From Pseudorasbora parva (Eukaryota > Chordata > Actinopteri > Cypriniformes > Gobionidae), in assembly GCF_024679245.1 (NCBI RefSeq), contig NC_090184.1:18571644-18635643 (forward strand): a DNA stretch of 64,000 nucleotides, read 5' to 3'. Positions 12,040 to 25,718 of the stretch are shown here, piece by piece. A program made the translations under genes and the position numbers. The notes under the pieces are model-generated. The model did not search any database and had not been told where the DNA came from. It worked only from the letters and a program-made list of their open reading frames with translations. Within the stretch, counting starts at the first letter, position 1, and each line of letters begins with the position of its first letter.

Positions 12040-13165
12040 TGTTTGGATCATTGAGACCCCAAACAATAGTAATGTGATGTTTGAAACAGGATATTAAATA
12101 TGCAACAATGCTTTGGTGTGAGGTATGTGTCAAAAGTTTCCCAGCAGGACATAAACATCGCACTGTCTCTGTCAGCTTGCCTTCTTCCCATTGTGAATCC
12201 TGATGCCATGTGTTCTCCAGGTAAGCAACGTGCATGCACCCGGCCATCCACGTGATGGAGAAGAAAACATGGTTCATCAGATCAGGCCACCTTCTTCCAT
12301 TACACTGTGTTCCAGTTCTGATGCTTACGTGCCCCGCTGTTGACGCTTTCGGCAGTGGGCAGGGATCAGCATTGGCACCCTAAATAGTCTGTGGCGATGC
12401 AGCCCCATACACAACAACCCACATCAAGATGTTTGGTCTGGAGACTCACCATAGACAGGGCTCAATCCGAGGGGCGGGATAAACGGTTGTCTTTCAAACT
12501 CCCTCTGCACGCGATAGGATAGCGCTACAACCAACCAGAGCAACGAAGGTGAAACAGAGCTTGTTGATAGATTAAACATTCACCGTATCCGGTCGGCAAA
12601 ACTCAGAACACATCTTCCCTTCTTAAGAATGACTTCAGTGCCGTTCTTTGTTCTTTTCTCAGAGAAAAGCTTAACTCCAAGTCTTCCAGAGTCGCGGTCA
12701 AAGCTGATTCAAAAGACCGCCGTTAGCCAGTTTCTGTGTTTACTAGAAGCACGCAAACGCAACTCGGCCGTCCTCTTTATGGCCCCGCCCACCGACTAAA
12801 TACACGATGTGATTGGCCCGGCAAGAGTTAGGCGATTACAGCTCAGAAGGGTATTGAGAGTTGCTAGACGACGCAGGCAGATTAGATTTGCTGCCGCTAG
12901 GGTGCATCTAGATTTCTAGGCTATATTCTGACACCTTTCTATAAGAACCAGCATTAACTTCTTGAGCAATTTGAGCTATAGCTCGCCTGTTTGATCAGAC
13001 CACACAGGCCACCCTTCGCTCCCCACGTGCATCAGTGAGCCTTGGCCGCCGATGACTCTTTCACTGGTTCACCACAGTTCCTTCCTTGGACCACTTTTGA
13101 TGGATACTGACCACTGCAGACCGGGAACTCCCCACAAGAGCTCAAATCTCAGACCCCAACCAGTA
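12040..13165 (-). pseudogene. Decayed Tc1/mariner-like transposase, interrupted
   Basis: On the minus strand, broken frames still read like Tc1-type transposase. The recognisable blocks are DGRVHARCLPGEHMASGF followed by MGRRQA near 12160-12250, and the segment equivalent to the HTH/linker (GRGGQGSLMHVGSEGWPVWS-like, with shifts) near 12990-13140. The coding order is reversed along the plus strand, as expected. About 12430-12935 is unrelated DNA inserted in the middle. Many stops and frameshifts mean it is dead. Confidence 0.65.
12430..12935. repeat. Insertion inside the Tc1-like remnant
   Basis: This stretch separates two collinear pieces of the Tc1-like sequence and shares CTACAACCAACCAGAGCAACGAAGG-like wording with element R. 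Its own ends and class were not resolved. Confidence 0.4.
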
Positions 13166-14109
13166 CATGAGGGTTAAAATGATAAGAAACTTCAATGTGT
13201 TGATGAAAAGTATCATTGCATATGATCTGCCAAAATATACACTATTTCACAATGTCGTTACATTTCACTGCCTGTTGAAAATGAGTAACTCACAAAGCAA
13301 AACTAAAAGCACTGTTGTCAAAGGAAGAGGAGGAGGATCCTCCCATGCAAAGTGTGTGTAAAGAGCAGCTGAGTTTAGCTCTCTGTCCTCCTTTCTCATT
13401 CACTCCCTCTGTCTTGAATTTCCCTTCATTTACGGTTTCCTCCCCGTCTTTTTCCCCTATATAGTTTCTCCCACAGCTGTGGCCACTCTTCCATCCCACA
13501 CTTCTCTTCCTGTTAAGTTTAAGAATTTAAAGTTTCGTGTTTATGCTTGCCTAATATTAATCGGGCTGTCAGTGCATGTCTATGCTCGTCAAATAATTGG
13601 TTTGTGACATAACCATCATTCCACTGAATATGAATTTAGTGAAGACATCACTATTGATACGAGATTAACTGCTAATGTTGTAACTAGTACAGTCAGTGAA
13701 GTGTGTTCATTTAGTGCAGTTAATTCTGTAAAAAAGAATAAAAATATCAATCATGGATTGCATCTAAATATCTAAATATATACAATATGTTCTTGTTCAT
13801 GTTGTTTCTGCTGCTACTTCAATCTTGCCAGACCACAATAACTCATGCTGCTCAGAATAAGTAAAGTGCTGTTCACTCTGGTGTTCAAAATCATCCTTCA
13901 TAAACGGCCACTAACTCTTCAAACAGGCTAAATAAACGCCAATAATTTGGCCTATAATATGGAACAAAAATATACACACCCCTGTTAAAACAGCATGTTT
14001 TTTGTGATGTTAAAAATGAAACAAAGATAACCACAGTGACACATTTCAGAGAAGATACAAATACAAACTTAAAATAACTGCATAAGTGCGCACACCCCTG
14101 AATGTATTT
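13166..14109. other. Intergenic
   Basis: No convincing coding exon; only short frames. Confidence 0.4.
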
Positions 14110-15610
14110 TTTTTCCCGACTGCTTACACACAAAATCTTTACCAGTCACACGAGTTCTAAATACACTAATTTTCAGCCTCCGACTCCAACGTTTTCAATT
14201 TCATAAAACACAAAACACAATTCTCTGTGAAACACATAAGAGGAAGTATCTTGATTTCCTTTTTCAAACACAAACAATCAAAATGCCGCATAATTCATCA
14301 GAGCCTAACACAAACTCCTCACATGTGCAAACACACAACTGCTCACACGTTTTCAAAACGATGTCTCCTTTTTTCAAAACTCTACACAATTCTCAAAACT
14401 GCACACACAAAATGCAAAATGCCTCAAATCTCCTTCAAAATGTATCATTGCATTCAGAATGTAACTGCATTCAAAATGACATAAACACGTGTCAGAATGT
14501 AGCATTTCCATCAAATGTTAAAAACTTATTTTATAATAGTACATTTTTGGATATACCATGTAAACTGCTGTTCTAAATCTAAAGCTCTTTGGTCTTTCAT
14601 AGGCTTATATCTACATTCCAATACAATGTTCTACATTGAAAGTCTGATGAGAGGGGTATCACGTACACTGTAAACAATGTAGAAACAGAAAATATTTATT
14701 AGGCCAAACATTACTGTTGAATACAGTAGTATGCAACAAAACCATAAACATAAAAGTATATTCTTTAGAATACAGTAAAGAATACAATTGCTGCATTGCT
14801 TGCATTCATTATTCAAAACCTATAACTTGACCTTTGACCTGTTCTAAAGCCATGATTGGTTAGTGTTAAGTAAAGCAGCAGTAGCATTGGTTGTGTTTGG
14901 AAAAGGAAATCAAGATACTTCCTCTTAGATTTTGTGTGTTACATAGATAAATAGATAAAAAAGTTTTATGAAATTGAAAACTGAGTCAGAGGCCGAGAAT
15001 TAGGGTATGGTTTTGCAAATTTGGTGTGTGGTTCTGGTGTTTAAGTGTCAGGTTTCAGAAATTGGATGACAACTAATGATTTTGTGTGTAAGCAGTTGGA
15101 AAAAACACCCCCGTAACACCCCACAACAGTAATATTTGGCCTTATACAGTTTTTCTCAGTTGTTTACACACAAATACGTGAGAGTCATGCACCAACCCCC
15201 GGAACCAATTCTGCTAAACTAAGCACAATTCCTGCTTTACACTCAAATTTCAATCGAGAAAAACTGTACTGTAGAACATTTTATTGAAATGTAGATATAA
15301 TCCTATGAAAGACCAAGCAGCTTTAGATTTAGAACAACAGACAGTATATCCAAAAAAGTTACTCTTATGAAAGAAGTGTTTGCCATTTGATGCAAATTCA
15401 TTCTGATATGTGTGTATGGCCTTTTGAATGCAGTGTTACATTTTGAAGCATTTTGCATTTTGTGTGTGCAGTTTTGGTAATTGTGTGTAGAGTTTTGAAA
15501 TAAGGAGACAGTTTTGAAACCATGCGTAAGATGTTGGAAAAAAACCTCATATTTAGACAAAGCACCCTTTGATTTTAAAGCACTCAATCTTTTTTGGATA
15601 GGAGTATATC
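14110..15610. repeat. Scrambled inverted-repeat complex
   Basis: Four blocks on the left (A 14120-14200, B 14237-14262, C 14330-14420, D 14569-14637) each have an inverted partner on the right. The right order is B' 14902-14928, A' 14935-15100, D' 15271-15340, C' 15430-15545. A simple fold-back would give D'C'B'A', so this is two overlapping insertions or a rearranged one. Confidence 0.55.
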
Positions 15611-16830
15611 AGGGGTGTGTAGACGTTTTATATCTATCTTAAGATAGATGATGAGAAATAAAAAATAAATATATTTAATTTCTACATGCCAGTCTTTTTA
15701 TTTCTCATGATATATCATCCAGTATAATTAACTTACAAAAGAGTTTTAGTAACTAAAAAAAGAACTGTAGAGAGCACGTGATCTTTTACTTTAGATTTAC
15801 TCTCGAATTATAGCTACCGCTGTTGTTACCATTGTTGTGTTTTGATGCTGAATGTTGAAATCTGTGTGAGTGCAAGATATTGTTACAAATATAGAGGGAT
15901 TATATCAACCCAATTAAAAGTTTCACAGGTATTCACGACGTAAGTGTTAGCACTAAAATTGTAAACGATCATTTAAAAAAAAATTTGAAAGGTGACCTTA
16001 ATTTCTGACTAAATTATAGTTAATTATTCAGTCAGTCGCTAGGTCAACTTTTGAAAGCAACCTATTTATTACATCTCTTCCTTCCTTCCATTTGCAGCAT
16101 CAATGTGAAGAGAGTTATTATAATATGAATGTTCCAAGTGGCCAAACGCCAAAGTGAACATTGATCACCATAATGGTGAGTTTTGTTTTGTTTTTGTTTT
16201 GTTTTGTTTGTAGGTTTTCGGAGTAAGCAATGATGTGAATAGAACAAATTACTAGATTTTTAAGTTAAGAAATTTAACTTAAAAGAGTTAGTTAGAATCA
16301 CTATTAGGATTTTACACTGTTGTTGCTGCATTGTGTGTGAGTGTGTGTGTGTGTGTGTGTGCACGCGCGCACGTGTGTGCATGTGTGTGTGTGTGTTGTC
16401 ATGATTTTCTATTCTGGTGGGGACTTCAACCAGTTTATCAGATTATAAAAAGTTTTCTGTGATGGGTATTTGGATTAGTATATAGGACTATAATTTTGTA
16501 TAGTATTAAAACCATTAAGTCTATCTATATGTGGCTTTATGAGGGTGTCAGGATGAGGGTGTACATCTTGAGTGTTTCAGTTATTGTTGCAAGGGTGGTG
16601 TTGTGGGCTGAGGTTAGTTTTTACAAGCCATGTAGTGTCACAACTTCCTGTTTAAGAAAGAAATAAATGAAGAAAAAAAAACACATCTGTCCTCGTTGCT
16701 AAGGCAAGAAAATAGGGTCTGTTTGGAAACTAATTCAACAATGGAAAATGGTGATGACTAGATAATAAAGCATTGCATAGATAATAGTCTGGCATATGCT
16801 TTATTAAATTTGTTTTAATTTTTATCATTT
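15611..16830. other. Intergenic with GT microsatellite
   Basis: Holds a (GT)n tract at about 16335-16397 with a CGCGCGC core. No gene was found. Confidence 0.5.
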
Positions 16831-17237
16831 GTGACCCTGGACCACAAAACCAGTCATAAGGGTACTTTTCTTTTTTTTAATTGAGGTTTATACATTATCT
16901 GAAAGTTGAATAAGTAAGCTTGATGTATGGTTTGTTAGAATATGGCAATATTTGGCCGAGATGAAACTATTTGAAAATCTGGAATCTGAAGGTTTCAAAA
17001 CATCTAAATATCGACAAAATCACCTTTAAAGTTGCCCAGATTAAGTCCTTAGCCATACATATTACTACTAATAATACAATTTTGATATATAGGACATTTA
17101 CAAAATATCTTAATTGAACATGATATATACTTAATATCCTAATGATTTTTGACATAAAAGAAAAATCAATAATTTTGTTGACTATTGCTACAAATATACC
17201 CATGTGACTTATGAATGTTTTTGTTGTCCAGGGTCAC
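16831..17237. mobile_element. MITE with GTGACCCTGGACCAC termini
   Basis: Left end GTGACCCTGGACCACAAAA, right end TTTTGTTGTCCAGGGTCAC: inverted termini around an AT-rich core. This repeat is widespread in fish genomes. Confidence 0.7.
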
Positions 17238-17321
17238 ATTAAATTAAATTATAATTTGATTCAGTTAAAACTGGAATGCACTAAAATTTAAAATTTAGAC
17301 ATTTAAATATTTGATACTTTA

Positions 17322-18689
<1,368 letters not shown>

Positions 18690-18985
18690 GAATATATACA
18701 CCGACCACGTTATTAGGTACACCTGTCCAACTGCTCCTTAATGTAAATATCTAATCATCCAAACATATAGTATATCAACTCAATGCATAGGCATATAGAC
18801 ATGGTCAAGACTATCTGCTGAATCTCAAACTTGAAGCAGATGGGCTACAGCAGCAGAACAGCACAATGGTTACAGTTACAGTTTGCAGGGGCATTAAAAT
18901 AAAATTAAAATTAAAGATTAGAAAAATGCTGTCTGTTCTGATGAGTCTTGAATTCTGCTGTGACATTCAGATGGCAGTTAGGGCT
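18690..18985 (+). pseudogene. Tc1-like transposon fragment
   Basis: The left end reads ACCGACCACGTTATTAGGTA, followed by stretches resembling coding parts of a Tc1-like transposase (LRQMGYSSR-like, then WSDESXFLLXHSDG-like at the end). Internal deletions remove most of the gene. Identification is from family memory. Confidence 0.55.
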
Positions 18986-19297
18986 GAATGATTATTAAAA
19001 AAAAAGAAAAAAAAGTTGATTATTCCCTTCAAATTGTAATTGCGATTAATTACGATTATCAAACGCCTCAAATGTCAACTATACATATCCACTCAAAAAA
19101 AATAGCACATTGGTTGAACATGATTTAATCATGGACAGTGGTTCCACGTGATTACACCACATTATCTTAACAACAATGGATGATGTTCAACCAACTTGAA
19201 ATATTTGTGTTCATTTAACATGAACAGATAAGTTAAGTTAAATAAAGTGAACAGCATCATAAGTTCATTTTTTTGAGTGTTAGTTTAGTTTCTTCTT

Positions 19298-19366
<69 letters not shown>

Positions 19367-20149
19367 CTTCAATCGTTGCAGTGTGTCAGTCGTATAATGC
19401 ATCTGAATGGTAACAAATTTGTGAATGGTAAAAAAAAAAAACACACGTTAACGACACATTGATGTCTTAAGACATGAAACGATCGGTTTGTGCAAGAAAC
19501 CAAACAGTATTTATATCATTTTTTAAAACCTCTACACCCCTATGTCCAGCAGCCAGTCACGCGCTGAAGGCTGTTGGACATAACATACTGCAATGGTTGG
19601 AGTTAAATTCGTCATTTGTGTTTACAGAAAGAAACAAAAGTCACCTATATCTTGGATGCCCTGCATGGGCATAAGAAAAACTAAATTTTGGGGGGAACTA
19701 TCCCTTTAAGATAACCTGTACAAAGAAAACTACTTTTATTTATGAAATTTAGTGCAGTAAAAAGTATGACATTCTTTGTAATGTAGTGAAGTAAAAGTTT
19801 TCCAAAGAAAAACACTGATAAAGTATATACTTGAAAAATGTACTTGAGTAGAAAGTAAAAATACTCCACTACTGTCCGCCTCTGAACACAAGCCTGTACA
19901 CACGCAAACATTAATTTATTTATTTAATTTGTTTTTAGCAGATCTGATTCAGTGCCTTCCCGGCATTTTGAATAAAGTGAAGTAATCTTTTATAAAGCAA
20001 TTATATAACTCCATTTGCCTAGTGGAGAAGCACAGAACAACAATTTTGTGATGGGTGTCTGTGTAGCAGTTCTTGCATGACTTGCATATCATAAGAAATT
20101 CCTCGTATTGCACTTGCAGTTTAATTTTTGATTCTGCGGTTTAATAATC
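18986..20149. other. Intergenic with short MITE and (AT)n
   Basis: A hairpin MITE with ACTCAAAAAA/TTTTTTGAGT ends lies at about 19092-19279. A poly-A plus (AT)n tract lies at 19297-19363. A right-end scrap of element A lies at about 19681-19709. Confidence 0.5.
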
Positions 20150-21930
20150 ATGTTTAGAAATTCAGTCAGTTGTGCAGCGCTATATGGTAGACCATCATTG
20201 TTTCCAAGACGGCTTTGGCTAAGAGGTCCTGTTGCCAGTTTAAGGGGGAAGTGGATTACACCTCATCATGCAGTGCCTGCGTTTCCTCTGTGCCCTCAGG
20301 GGACCGCTCTGCCAACCCCGTCACCTCTGGTGCTCCGGGGCACAGTGGTTTCCACTCCAGCGGCTTCAGGTTTCAGTGTTTGCCCAAAGACATTCCGAGG
20401 AGGGTTTTAGAGAAGCAAGTTTTTTTGTTCCCTGCTGGTCATGTGCTTCAGGGCATCAAGCTGACCACTTGAAATACACCATAGCCCAGACTGGGTGGTT
20501 TCCTTGGTAGACCGTCTGGCAGTGTAGAAACTATAGAAATAGGCTACAGAAATAATTTTGGTTCTCATCCTCCTTCGTTCAACGGGATCCTGCCCACAAT
20601 GTTAGGTCCCAAGCAGGCTCTGGTAATGGGACAAGAAGTCATAGCTCTCTTGGGGAAGAAGGCCATAGAACGTTCCTTCTTCCTTCTTCTGTGAGAGAGA
20701 ATGGGTTCTACAGTCAGCACTTTATTGTTCCAAAAAATGATGGGGTTGCATCTAATACTAGATCTGTGCCAGCTGAATCGGACGTTAATACCATTCAAGT
20801 TCAATATGTTAACATTAAAACTAATCATGACTTAAATCAGGCATACACTCTAAAAAACGGTGCTATATAGTACTAAAAGTGGTTCTTTGGCTTGTAATCA
20901 TACAGGGGAACCACTTTAAGTGCTGTATAGCACCAAATCTTGGTGATTCAGTGGTTCTTCAGTGGTTCTTCACCAGTTCTTGAGGATGATTGAAGTGCTA
21001 TATATCACTGTTACCATATACAGAACCTGTTAAGCCCCTGTATAGTTCTTCTCGGTTCTTCAGCGGTTCTTTAGGGTGATAAAGGTTATATAGCACACCT
21101 GCCGTACAAAGAACCTTTCAAGCCCCTTTAAAGGTTCTTTACATACCAAATAACTACTTTTGGTGCTGTTTAGCACCATTATTGAGGAAGAAATAAAATG
21201 TGATATTGGCACCTCCTATGGGTTCTGAATAGCACGATTTGACAAAGGTGCTATAGAGCACCTTTAAAGATATGTGGGGGTCCAATTGGAGTCTTTCAAC
21301 TGAGGGAACCACGTTTGGTGCCAATAGCACCAAACGTGGTTCCCCTATGATTACAAGCCAAGAACCACTTTTAGTGCTAAATAGCACCTATTTTTTTATC
21401 TTATTTTTTACCTATATTCACCTTTCCTCAATACTGGGAGTTTCTAAGGTTTGCTTTCGGGGGCGAATCTTTCCAGTAATTACCATTCTGGCTAAATCGG
21501 AGCAATTGGTTCTTCATTGAGATGTCGTCCTGGCCCATATTAAAAAGAGTTGGGTTTAAGGCTGAACGCAAAGAAAAGTGAGCTTTCTCCATTATACAAA
21601 GATGCAGGCATGTCTGTCACCTGCTTGTACTGAATCGATCCTTTCAGCCAAAACCTGCGTCCAACATGATACCTGCTCTACATGAGAACTTTGCAGTGGT
21701 GGCTCAAGACCAAGCAGTTTTCTCATGAAAAAGTGCCATGGAATTGCGAAAGAGGCCTTGGTTTTTCTCCCAGGGTCCCATGTTGGGAGTGCCTTGTCGT
21801 CGCAAGATGGTTACGACAGATGCTTTCCTCATAGGCTAGGGGGCGATCCTGTCAGGAGAGGCCTTTTGTCTTAGGCAGGGGTAACAATCAGTAAAACTGT
21901 GGAAACTGTGGGGGTCCAATTGGAGTCTTT
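20150..21930 (+). pseudogene. Decayed DIRS-like retrotransposon (reverse transcriptase remnant)
   Basis: In the plus strand, shifted frames keep hallmark DIRS-type RT wording. VETIEIGYRNNF then PPSFNG, and VMGQEVIALLGKKAIE lie in 20525-20690. ILDLCQLNRTL then FNMLTLK lies in 20745-20820. KSEQLVLH then DVVLAHIKKS and SPACTESILSAKT lie in 21490-21660, and LGVPCRRKMVTTDAFL in 21780-21840. At least one stop interrupts the first block. A hairpin MITE (20846-21392) replaces the catalytic middle, so no YXDD box remains. The 20150-20510 part is probably the end of the upstream frame but is not itself diagnostic. Confidence 0.65.
20846..21392. mobile_element. Hairpin MITE inserted in the DIRS-like remnant
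   Basis: The left arm (ACTAAAAGTGGTTCTTGG-like, TGTAATCATA, GGGGAACCAC) is repeated inverted at the right (GTGGTTCCCC, TGATTACA, CCAAGAACCACTTTTAGT). The whole element is rich in GGTTCTT/AAGAACC units and can fold end to end. Confidence 0.7.
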
Positions 21931-21958
21931 CAACTGAGGCTGTTGAGACCATACTTAA

Positions 21959-22732
21959 AGGTTTAGTTCACCCAAAAATGAAATTTATGTCCTTAATGAC
22001 TCACCCTAATGTCTTTTCACACCCGTAAGAGCTCCATTCATCTTTGGAACACAGTTTAAGATATTTTATATTTAGTCCGAGAACGTATACACACTTTAAA
22101 GTGTGCATTTTTTGTATGCACACTTTACTGTCCATGTCCAGAAAGGGAATACAAACATCATCAAAGTAGTCCATATGTGAGATTAGTTAGTTATAATCTC
22201 TTGAAGCATCGAAAATACATTTTGGTCCAAAAATAACAAAAACTACGACTATTCAGCATTGTCTTCTCTTCTGCGTTTGTTTTCAAACCTCAAAGATTCA
22301 AATGGTTATGAATCAGCGTATTGATTCATGATTCGGATCGCCAATGTCACGTGATTTCAGCAGTTTGGCAGTTTGACACGCAATCCAAATCATGAATCAA
22401 TAAGCTGATTCATGACCGTTTGAATCTTTATTTGAGGTTTGAAAACAAACCCGGAAGAGAAGACGTAGTTTTTGAAAGTCATAGTTTTTGTTATTTTTGG
22501 ACCAAAATGTATTTTCGATGCTTCAAGAGATTCTAACTAACTAGCTGATGTCACATATGGACTACTTTGATGATGTTTTTATTCCCTTTCTGGACATGAA
22601 AAGTAAATTGTGCATACATTGGATACACTTTCGAACTAAATATAAAATATCGAAGATAAACAGAGGTCTTACGTGTGTGGAACGACATTAGGGTGAGTCA
22701 TTAATTACATCATTTTTGGGTGAACTAACCCT
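21959..22732. mobile_element. Palindromic TTAA element A, 774 bp
   Basis: TTAA flanks at 21955-21958 and 22733-22736. Ends AGGTTTAGTTCACCC / GGGTGAACTAACCCT. The two halves are inverted repeats meeting in the middle. No coding capacity. Confidence 0.8.
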
Positions 22733-22736
22733 TTAA

Positions 22737-23690
22737 CTCTAGAGCCCGATTAGTTCGGTGCTGGAGTTCCTTCAGGATCGGTTCTCGATGAGCGCATTGC
22801 GATATCAATGCTTAAACTGTATATCGTGCAGCCCCACTTCGGCCAATCAGAAGCTGACATTGTTTGGTCCGGGTGCACTTTTTAGCTTCCTGGTCATGAC
22901 GTCACACATTATGGGATGACATCCTGCCATGCCATTGGACTGATTACACCCATGCTACAATCACATAAAGACGTTTCCATAGCGTCGGAACTGCCGACGC
23001 AACGTCTTGTCCCCTTTTCAAGAAACCATGGTTACAGTTGTAACCTGAGACATTTTAGGATACAAGAACTTCAGAAATCATTCTCTAATATGATAATAAA
23101 AATAAAAAATAAGAAAACCTTCTTATCATAAATGCTATAAATACTTAATACTTTTGTGAAAACTGTGGTACATTTATTTTCAGAACTGTTAAATAGATTT
23201 GAAATATATATGTTTGTAACATTATTGTTTTTACTGTAACTTGATCAATTTACTGCATGCTTGCTGAGAGATTTCTTGCTGAATATGAGGCCTTTCTAAA
23301 TACTTTAAAGGATCTTTTGGATGTTCACACTGAGACACTCCAAGCTCATCAGTCTTTTGGGTATGTATAGTTATTTATTCATGCATCTCTTTGGATCACA
23401 TCCCTCATTCTGTCACATTCACCAGCTCAATGTTCTCTCCATCCTCCCCCTCTCCTCCTCTCCTGCTGTCTTTCTCCTCCTTCTGGTGTTTCATGGTCAC
23501 TCTGGCAGAGGGACACAAAGCAACATGACAGAATGTAACAAAGTGGGCTTCCTTCCTAATGTTGTCTCTAAGAACAAAATCAGCAGGATGCCATGACAGA
23601 TATCACACTGTCATTCTTTCTTCCTCTCCATTCTCTCTCTCCCTGCATGTGCCCACCGTGCCAACCCTCATGCAGTTCAGCTCATGTCCC
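22737..23690. other. Intergenic
   Basis: Pyrimidine-rich stretch around 23400-23650; no gene recognised. Confidence 0.4.
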
Positions 23691-23699
23691 TTGAAGAAT

Positions 23700-24790
23700 C
23701 TGCATAACTTTAATCAATTCTTTTTATATACAAGATTTTCAAGATTTGGGTCAGAAGGGATTTTGTTTGTTTTGAAGGATATACATGTTCTATTCAGCAA
23801 GGATGTATTAAAGGGTTAGTTCACCCAAAAATGAAAATTCTGTCATTAATTACTTACCCTTATGTCGTTCGACACCCGTAAGAACTCTGTTCATCTTCGG
23901 AACACAAATGAAGATATTTTTGTTGAAATCCGATAGCTCAGACAGGCCTTTATTGACACCAATGTCATTTCCTCTCTCAAGACCCATAAAAGGCACTAGA
24001 CATCTTTACAAAGTCCATCTCACTACAGTGGCTCTACAATCATTTTATAAAACGACGAGAATAGTTTTTGTGCGCAAAAAAACGAATTAAATAAAGACTT
24101 ATACTGATGGCTGATTTCAAAACACCTCTTTGTAAAGCCTCAGAGCTTAATGAATCAGCATATCGAATCAGCTGTTTGGATCGCCAAAGTCGCGTGATTT
24201 CAGCAGTTTGGCAGTTTGACATGCAATCCGAATCATAAATCGATACGCTGATTCATAACGGTTCGAATCTTTGATTTGAAATTGGTTGTTATTTTATTTT
24301 TGTTTTTTTTTGCGCACAAAGACTATACTCGTCACTTCATAAAATGATTGTAGAGCCACTGTAGTGAAATGGACTTTGTAACAACGTCTTTAGTACATTT
24401 TGTGTCTTGAGAGAGGAAATGAGATTGGTGTCAATGGAGACCTGTCTGAGCCGGTCTGAGCCAACGGATTTGAACAAAAATATCTTAATGTATGTTATGA
24501 AGATGAACAAAGGTCTTACGGGTGTCAAACGACATAAGAGTAAGTAATTAATGACATCATTTTCAATTTTTGGTGAACTAACCCTTTAAATTGATTAAAC
24601 ATGACAGTAAAGACATTTACAACCAGAATAAATTACATTTTAAAATATATTACAATAGAAAACTGTAATATTTCACAATATTACAGTTTTTTCTGTATTT
24701 TTGATCACATAAATGCAGTCTTGGTGAGAATCAAAAACTTTAATTCAAAATATTGACAAATCTTACCAACACCAAAGATTTGAACGAAAG
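23700..24790 (+). repeat. Interspersed repeat K, split by element A
   Basis: Pieces 23700-23811 and 24586-24790 are contiguous in the unsplit copy at 52150-52545 (CAGCAAGGATGTATTAAATTG). Other copies lie at 53925-54335 and 62850-63225. The class was not resolved. Confidence 0.65.
23812..24585. mobile_element. Palindromic TTAA element A, 774 bp
   Basis: TTAA flanks at 23808-23811 and 24586-24589. Ends AGGGTTAGTTCACCC / GGTGAACTAACCCT. Inserted in repeat K at its TATTAAATTG motif. Confidence 0.85.
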
Positions 24791-24914
24791 TGTATGTGTG
24801 TTAAATAACTTATATTTAAAAAAGTTGATTTACTGCAATATCTTACAGATTCTGCAAAGTCATGTCAACTTGTCAACATGTCAACTTGAGTACACTTGAG
24901 TACAGTTGGATGTC

Positions 24915-25718
<804 letters not shown>

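Noticed and set aside
14227..14576. Small His/Asn/Cys-rich proteins
   Set aside because: Frames fall wholly in the inverted-repeat complex and differ between its copies.
20150..20510. Independent short gene suggested by three overlapping plus-strand frames
   Set aside because: No family match, no splice or start context, and it abuts the DIRS-like RT remnant; treated as its upstream part.
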